The notes below the pieces were generated by a model. The model was not told where the DNA came from, did not search any database, and saw nothing but the letters and a program-made list of their open reading frames with translations. From the NCBI GenBank assembly GCA_017547865.1, contig JAFYOA010000098.1, forward strand, positions 1-11,137: a stretch of DNA of 11,137 nt. Direction: 5' to 3'. Source of the DNA: Clostridia bacterium (GTDB taxonomy: Bacteria > Bacillota_A > Clostridia > Oscillospirales > Acutalibacteraceae). Each line of letters starts with the position of its first letter. Within the stretch, counting starts at the first letter, position 1. The translations under genes and the position numbers were made by a program. This document shows, piece after piece, positions 7,464 to 11,137 of the stretch.

Positions 7464-7489
7464 TAAAAGCCGGTGGCTTACACTATACT
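7461..7489 (+). promoter_or_regulatory. Predicted sigma70-type promoter for the MBL-msrA-GH3-GRE operon
   Basis: -35 TTGTAA (7461-7466, 4/6 to consensus), a 17-base spacer and -10 TATACT (7484-7489, 5/6). Transcription would begin near 7496, about 32 bases ahead of the MBL-fold gene's ATG, with GGAGGA at 7515-7520 as ribosome binding site. Confidence 0.65.
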
Positions 7490-7527
7490 ATAGCCATAAG
7501 ACTGCCTGTTTTGAGGAGGAGTTCTGC

Positions 7528-8319
7528 ATGCATACACTGTCTGCGCTTACGCCGTATATTACCCGGCTCACCGTTCCTTTTTTGGATATTTACACCACCA
7601 TCTTTGTTGTAAAAACCGAACAGGGCGCGGTGGTGTTCGATACCGCCACCTACCCGGAAGATATGGACACCTACCTTGTGCCCGCGCTGGAAAAACTGGG
7701 CATAGGGGCAGAGGATCTGAAATATGTGGTGCTTTCCCACAATCACCGGGACCACGCCGGCGGGCTGGCCCGTTTTGCAGAGCTTTTTCCCGGTGCTGCG
7801 GTGGCAGCGGGCAGCCGTGCCTGTGAGGAACGCATTCCCGACCGAAATGTAACCGTGCTGAAGGAAGGGGACACTCTTCTGGATGTGCTGCAGGTGGTGG
7901 CCCTGCCCGGCCATACCGCCGATTGTATTGGCCTGCTGGATACCCGTACCGGTACGCTGCTTTCCGGAGACGGCCTGCAGCTGTTTGGTATTTACGGTTC
8001 CGGCGCATGGGGTGCCAATATTTCCTACATAAAAGAGCACCTGGCCCTGGGGAAGACCCTGGGGGAGAAAAAAATCAGCGTCATTGCGGCTTCCCACGAT
8101 TACCACCCCTGTGGCTGGAAGGCAGAGGGAGAAGCGGTGGGGCCTTATATTGCGGAATGCGCCGCTGCCCTGCGGGCCGTGGCTGACTTTGCCCGGGCAA
8201 ACCCGGATGACAGCAACGAAGAACTGGCAGCGCGGTACAATGCGTCTTCCGGCCTGCCTACGGTGGGTGCCCATGTGTTTGCCGCTGTGCGAAATGCCAT
8301 GGCGGCCGGTGAAATGTAA
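7528..8319 (+). CDS. MBL-fold (metallo-beta-lactamase superfamily) metal-dependent hydrolase
   Basis: A 263-residue protein with the binuclear-metal signature of the superfamily: SHNHRDHAGG (70-79) gives H71, H73, D75 and H76; then H129 in LPGHT, D148 in SGDGL and a final His in ASHDYHP (H190 or H193). Members include glyoxalase II-like thioesterases, lactonases and phosphodiesterases, and the sequence does not settle which. The C-terminal residues after about 200 form a predicted helical tail rich in Ala and Glu. There is no signal peptide. ATG 7528 is preceded by GGAGGA at 7515-7520. It is the first gene of the right-hand operon, 13 bases before msrA, directly behind the predicted promoter. 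Nothing suggests beta-lactam resistance. Superfamily confidence is high; the reaction is unknown. Confidence 0.85.
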   Translation: MHTLSALTPYITRLTVPFLDIYTTIFVVKTEQGAVVFDTATYPEDMDTYLVPALEKLGIGAEDLKYVVLSHNHRDHAGGLARFAELFPGAAVAAGSRACEERIPDRNVTVLKEGDTLLDVLQVVALPGHTADCIGLLDTRTGTLLSGDGLQLFGIYGSGAWGANISYIKEHLALGKTLGEKKISVIAASHDYHPCGWKAEGEAVGPYIAECAAALRAVADFARANPDDSNEELAARYNASSGLPTVGAHVFAAVRNAMAAGEM

Positions 8320-8332
8320 AGGAGGAGACCAC

Positions 8333-8830
8333 ATGAAAACAGCTTATTTTGCGGGCGGGTGCTTTTGGTGCATCACTCCCACGTTCAACGAGATGGACGG
8401 CGTGCTGAAAGTGACCAGCGGGTATTCCGGCGGAGACGAAGTAAACCCCACGTACAAAGACGTGAAAACCCAGAAGACCGGTCATCGGGAGACGATTCGT
8501 GTTGATTACGAACCGGAAAAGGTGACCTACGAAGAACTGTTCGAGATCTTTTTGAACGGCGTGGATCCTTTCGATGACGGCGGCCAGTTCATCGACCGTG
8601 GCTTTTCTTACACCCTGGCGGTGTATTATATGGCCGAAGAAGAAAAAATGCATGTGGATAAGCGGATTCGGGAAGTGGAAGAGCAGACCGGGCAAACGGT
8701 GTACATTGCCGTGGAAGCGTTCAAGAGTTTTTACGATGCCGAAGAAGAACACCAGGATTATTATTTGAAGCACCCGGCGGAATTTGAGCAGGAACTGATC
8801 GAATCCGGCCGCAAACAGCGGGAAGAATGA
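8333..8830 (+). CDS. msrA: Peptide methionine-S-sulfoxide reductase MsrA
   Basis: A 165-residue MsrA, which reduces the S-epimer of methionine sulfoxide in proteins or free and is recycled by thioredoxin. The signature AGGCFWC is at 7-13 with catalytic Cys10. SGYSGGDEVNPTYKDV (29-44), GHRETIRVDYEPEKVTYEELFEIF split across 50-73, and FSYTLAVYY (91-99), in the place of the usual QYRS block, follow in the expected order. The only cysteines are Cys10 and Cys13. There is no C-terminal resolving cysteine, so a Cys10-Cys13 disulfide is the plausible intermediate, as in GCFWC-type enzymes. ATG 8333 is preceded by GGAGGA at 8321-8326; upstream in-frame sequence lies inside the MBL-fold gene. No MsrB domain or gene is adjacent. 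Confidence 0.93.
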   Translation: MKTAYFAGGCFWCITPTFNEMDGVLKVTSGYSGGDEVNPTYKDVKTQKTGHRETIRVDYEPEKVTYEELFEIFLNGVDPFDDGGQFIDRGFSYTLAVYYMAEEEKMHVDKRIREVEEQTGQTVYIAVEAFKSFYDAEEEHQDYYLKHPAEFEQELIESGRKQREE

Positions 8831-8834
8831 GCCT

Positions 8835-10043
8835 ATGCGAACTATGAAACGATGGGCCTGGGCACTGGTCTTTCTTTTGCTGCTGACCGCTTGCCGGGGG
8901 AATGTTCTTCCCGCCGAGAGTGAACAGCCCACCCCCATGCCAACAGCAACTGCGGCACCTGCCCCGACTCCAACACCTACGCCCACTCCCACGCCGACAC
9001 CAACCCCAACACCGACGCCGGAACCGACTTTTGATCCGTTGGCCATGGCAGAAAGCCTGCCGGTGGAAACACGGGTGGGGCAGCTGTTTTTGGCACGCTG
9101 CCCGGATGTGAACGCTGCGGAAGATGTGCAGGCGCTGCAATTGGGCGGGTACATTCTTTTTGGCCGTGATTTTGAATATAGCACCCCGGAAGAAGTGCGC
9201 ACCGCCATCGAAGAATACCAGGCGGCGGCAACTGTGCCGCTGCTGATTGCCGTGGACGAAGAAGGCGGCACCGTGAACCGAGTGAGCCGCTACGAACAAT
9301 ACCGGGAAAATCCGTTCCCCTCGCCCCGCAGCCTGTACGGGCAGGGCGGGCTGCCTCTTTTGCTGGAGACCGAACAGGAAAAATGCCTGCTGCTGCGCTC
9401 GCTGGGCATCAATGTGAACATGGCCCCGGTGTGCGATGTGACCGACGACCCTTGGGCATTTATGTACGATCGTTCTCTGGGGCTTTCTCCCGAAGAGACC
9501 GGTGCGGCCATTGCCGCCATGGTGCAAGTGATGACAGAAGAACAGGTGGGGAGTGTGCTGAAGCATTTCCCCGGCTATGGGAACAACACCGATACCCACA
9601 CCGGCATTGCGGTGGACGACCGCCCTCTGGAACAGCTGGAAGCCGCCGATCTGGTTCCTTTTGCCATGGGCATGGAAGCCGGTGCCGGCGCGGTGCTGGT
9701 GAGCCACACCTTTGTGAATGCACTGGATACGGAACTACCCGCGTCTCTTTCGCCGGTGGTGAACAACTATTTGCGGGAAAATATGGGCTTTAACGGCGTG
9801 GTGGTGACCGATGACCTGGTGATGCAGGCCATTACCGATTTGTACGGCGCCGAAGAAGCCGCCGTGCTGGCTGTGCTGGCGGGCAACGACCTGCTGTGCA
9901 GCAGCGAATACGTGGTGCAGTACAACGCGGTGCTGCAGGCGGTGCAGGAAGGCCGCATTCCGGAAGAACTGCTGAACGCCGCCGCGGCCCGTGTGCTGCA
10001 GTGGAAATACGATCTTGGCCTTTTGGAAGAAACGACCGGCTGA
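8835..10043 (+). CDS. GH3 beta-N-acetylhexosaminidase (NagZ-like) lipoprotein
   Basis: A 402-residue secreted, lipid-anchored glycosidase. Residues 1-20 are a lipoprotein signal: basic start, hydrophobic core WAWALVFLLLL and lipobox LTAC with Cys20. A Pro/Thr linker follows (about 32-65), then a single GH3 catalytic domain of the NagZ type that releases terminal N-acetylglucosamine-like residues by a retaining mechanism. Motifs are DEEGGTVNRV (141-150), KHFPGYGN (243-250), the Asp-His acid/base dyad D253/H255 in NTDTHTG, typical of this subgroup, and nucleophile D326 in VTDDLVM. The enzyme should sit on the outer face of the membrane, trimming peptidoglycan fragments or host or dietary amino sugars. 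The start is 4 bases after the msrA stop with GGAAGAA at 8821-8827; a second ATG at 8844 is possible and leaves the signal intact. Confidence 0.9.
   Translation: MRTMKRWAWALVFLLLLTACRGNVLPAESEQPTPMPTATAAPAPTPTPTPTPTPTPTPTPTPEPTFDPLAMAESLPVETRVGQLFLARCPDVNAAEDVQALQLGGYILFGRDFEYSTPEEVRTAIEEYQAAATVPLLIAVDEEGGTVNRVSRYEQYRENPFPSPRSLYGQGGLPLLLETEQEKCLLLRSLGINVNMAPVCDVTDDPWAFMYDRSLGLSPEETGAAIAAMVQVMTEEQVGSVLKHFPGYGNNTDTHTGIAVDDRPLEQLEAADLVPFAMGMEAGAGAVLVSHTFVNALDTELPASLSPVVNNYLRENMGFNGVVVTDDLVMQAITDLYGAEEAAVLAVLAGNDLLCSSEYVVQYNAVLQAVQEGRIPEELLNAAAARVLQWKYDLGLLEETTG
8964..9020 (+). repeat. Pro-Thr dipeptide repeat linker within the GH3 lipoprotein
   Basis: Residues 44-62 are nine and a half Pro-Thr units (period 6 bases, CCN ACN). 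Third codon positions vary freely between units, so the repeat is kept at protein level and is not a pure DNA microsatellite. It forms an extended spacer between the lipid anchor and the catalytic domain. Confidence 0.9.
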
Positions 10044-10062
10044 ACACGACAGGAGGCAGCTT

Positions 10063-11137
10063 ATGAACAGCAGAATTGAATACCTGAAAACCATCACCAA
10101 GCGGGATTCTGCCGATATACAGGCATTCCGTGAACTTTCTGAAAAGGAATATTATGCTCTTTCCATGGAGGAGTTGGCCCGCAAGGCGCATTTTCTCACC
10201 TGCTTTGCCCGGGAGATCCCCCTGAGCATGGATAAACAGGAACGGCTGGTGGGCTCTATGCGGTTTATGGACCGGCGCCAGGGCATTGCCAACCGAAACA
10301 AAGGACACATTATTGTGGATTACCGCATGATTTTGCGGGAGGGAATCGGCGGCATCCGCAGGCGGATCGCTGCTCTGAAGACCCCTGCTGCAGAAGCCAT
10401 GGAAAAAAGTATGGCGGCGCTGGTGCTGTTCATGCGGCGCCATGCCGAAGCGGCAGAAGCCATGGATATGACGGACGTGGCAGAAAATTGCCGGTTCCTT
10501 ACGGAAAATGCCCCGCAAAACTTCCACCAGGCGCTGCAGCTGATCTGGTTTGTACATCTGTTTCTCCATGCGGAGGGTGTGTGTGCAGCGGTTTCTTTCG
10601 GCCGGTTCGATGACTATATGTATCCTTTCTATCGGCGGGATATGGAAACCGGTGCCCTGACCCGGGAGGAGGCCAAAGAACTGCTGATGTGTTTTTGGCT
10701 GAAGACCTGCGAAGGCGACGAAAGCCAGAACCTGACCGTGGGCGGCGACGTAGAGAACGAGCTGACCTATCTCTGCATGGAAGTGACCCGCGAACTGAAG
10801 GTGCGCCAGCCTTCCGTTTCTGTGCGTATTTGTGAGAATACCACGCAGCGGCTGTGGAACGAAACGCTGCAGCTGATCAAAGCCGGCATTGGCATGCCTG
10901 CCATTTTCAACGATGCCGTGGTGATCAGATCTCTGGAAAACGCAAAGGTGGAGCCGGAAGATGCCAAAAATTACGCCATTGTGGGCTGCTACGAGGCGAA
11001 CTCCGACGGCAATACCTTTGGTACCACCGCCTGCGCCGGGCTGTTCTACCTTAGCGATGTGCTGCTGGAGTTTTTGAAAAAAGAAGAAGATTACGCGGAT
11101 TACCCCGCTTTTCTGCAGGGGTTCAAGGCGTTTTTCA
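10063..11137 (+). CDS. Glycyl radical enzyme of the pyruvate formate-lyase family, short form (3' partial)
   Basis: The frame is open from ATG 10063 (AGGAGG at 10051-10056) to the right edge: 358 residues, without the C-terminal glycine-radical loop. PFL-family features are EIPLSMDKQERLVGS (50-64) matching the Ile-x-x-x-Glu-Leu-x-Val-Gly region, GHIIVDYRMILREGIGGI split across 80-98, NAPQNFHQALQLIWF (148-162), SFGRFDDYMYPFY (177-189), NLTVGGDVENEL (223-234) and VGCYEAN (307-313). Cys309 is the predicted thiyl residue, and Glu311 two residues later matches the C-x-E pattern of dehydratase/lyase types such as glycerol and choline enzymes, not the Cys-Cys of PFL. The Cys lies 100 or more residues earlier than in those enzymes (about 418-490), so the N-terminal half is compact. 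The gene follows the GH3 gene by 19 bases. The activating radical SAM enzyme is not in the window and may lie downstream. The substrate is unknown. Confidence 0.85.
   Translation, partial: MNSRIEYLKTITKRDSADIQAFRELSEKEYYALSMEELARKAHFLTCFAREIPLSMDKQERLVGSMRFMDRRQGIANRNKGHIIVDYRMILREGIGGIRRRIAALKTPAAEAMEKSMAALVLFMRRHAEAAEAMDMTDVAENCRFLTENAPQNFHQALQLIWFVHLFLHAEGVCAAVSFGRFDDYMYPFYRRDMETGALTREEAKELLMCFWLKTCEGDESQNLTVGGDVENELTYLCMEVTRELKVRQPSVSVRICENTTQRLWNETLQLIKAGIGMPAIFNDAVVIRSLENAKVEPEDAKNYAIVGCYEANSDGNTFGTTACAGLFYLSDVLLEFLKKEEDYADYPAFLQGFKAFF

Noticed and set aside
5835..7466. Long + strand open frame (543 codons) opposite the GH9-like gene
   Set aside because: Its product has no recognisable motif and it runs through the divergent promoter region, whereas the - strand frame has family motifs, a strong ribosome binding site and a promoter.
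7374..7527. Riboswitch or small RNA in the divergent intergenic region
   Set aside because: The space is taken up by two promoters, a palindrome and two ribosome binding sites; the predicted leaders are only about 32 bases, too short for a riboswitch.
8964..9020. Hexamer repeat as a slippage or phase-variation tract
   Set aside because: Units differ at most third positions, which suppresses slippage, and a change of one unit would stay in frame.
8258..9707. - strand open frames over msrA and the start of the GH3 gene, one encoding a Gly-Val repeat
   Set aside because: The Gly-Val repeat is only the antisense of the Pro-Thr linker. The sense genes are certain and there is no ribosome binding site.
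1..11137. CRISPR arrays, tRNA or rRNA genes, insertion sequences, attachment sites
   Set aside because: No spaced direct repeats, tRNA-like cloverleaf, transposase motif or terminal inverted repeats were seen, and nearly all bases are accounted for by protein genes.

Overview
The window looks like bacterial DNA, most plausibly from an anaerobic gut member of the Bacillota (Clostridia, Oscillospiraceae-like) and probably from a metagenome assembly. This rests on the moderately high GC, strong GGAGG ribosome binding sites, a glycyl radical enzyme, a lipoprotein with a PT-rich linker and a dense set of glycosidases. No phylogenetic marker gene is present, so the placement is inference. Coding density is very high. 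The only non-coding stretches of any size are a 154-base divergent promoter region (7374-7527) and a 42-base convergent terminator region (5748-5789).

Left block, + strand (2-5747). One open frame enters from the left edge. Its first ~168 codons are a piece of an FAD-dependent fumarate-reductase-type flavoprotein; the rest is a GH2 beta-mannosidase lacking its N-terminal sugar-binding domain. Both halves are truncated at the join near 515-526 and codon usage changes there, so this is more likely an assembly chimera or a deletion/recombination scar than a working fusion. It is followed at operon spacing by a 550-residue protein joining a class II glutamine amidotransferase domain to a complete SGNH hydrolase, then a sugar phosphate isomerase/epimerase-type TIM barrel, then an AAC(3)-family N-acetyltransferase. 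The block ends in a strong, probably bidirectional, hairpin terminator. Amidotransferase, isomerase and N-acetyltransferase side by side suggest handling of an amino sugar, but no substrate can be assigned.

Middle, - strand (5790-7373). A single GH9-like glycosidase with a CelD-type N-terminal Ig-like domain and no signal peptide converges on the left block. One of the two usual catalytic-site aspartates appears to be Ser.

Right block, + strand (7528 to the right edge). An apparent operon encodes an MBL-fold hydrolase, MsrA, a NagZ-like GH3 lipoprotein and a short glycyl radical enzyme that is cut by the window edge. It is divergent from the GH9 gene. The shared intergenic region holds two sigma70-type promoters that are exact mirror images about the centre of a 25-base palindrome, which suggests one regulator controlling both directions.

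The points most worth following are the amidotransferase-SGNH fusion and its operon, the short glycyl radical enzyme, the symmetric divergent promoter, and the chimeric first ORF, which should be checked for misassembly first.
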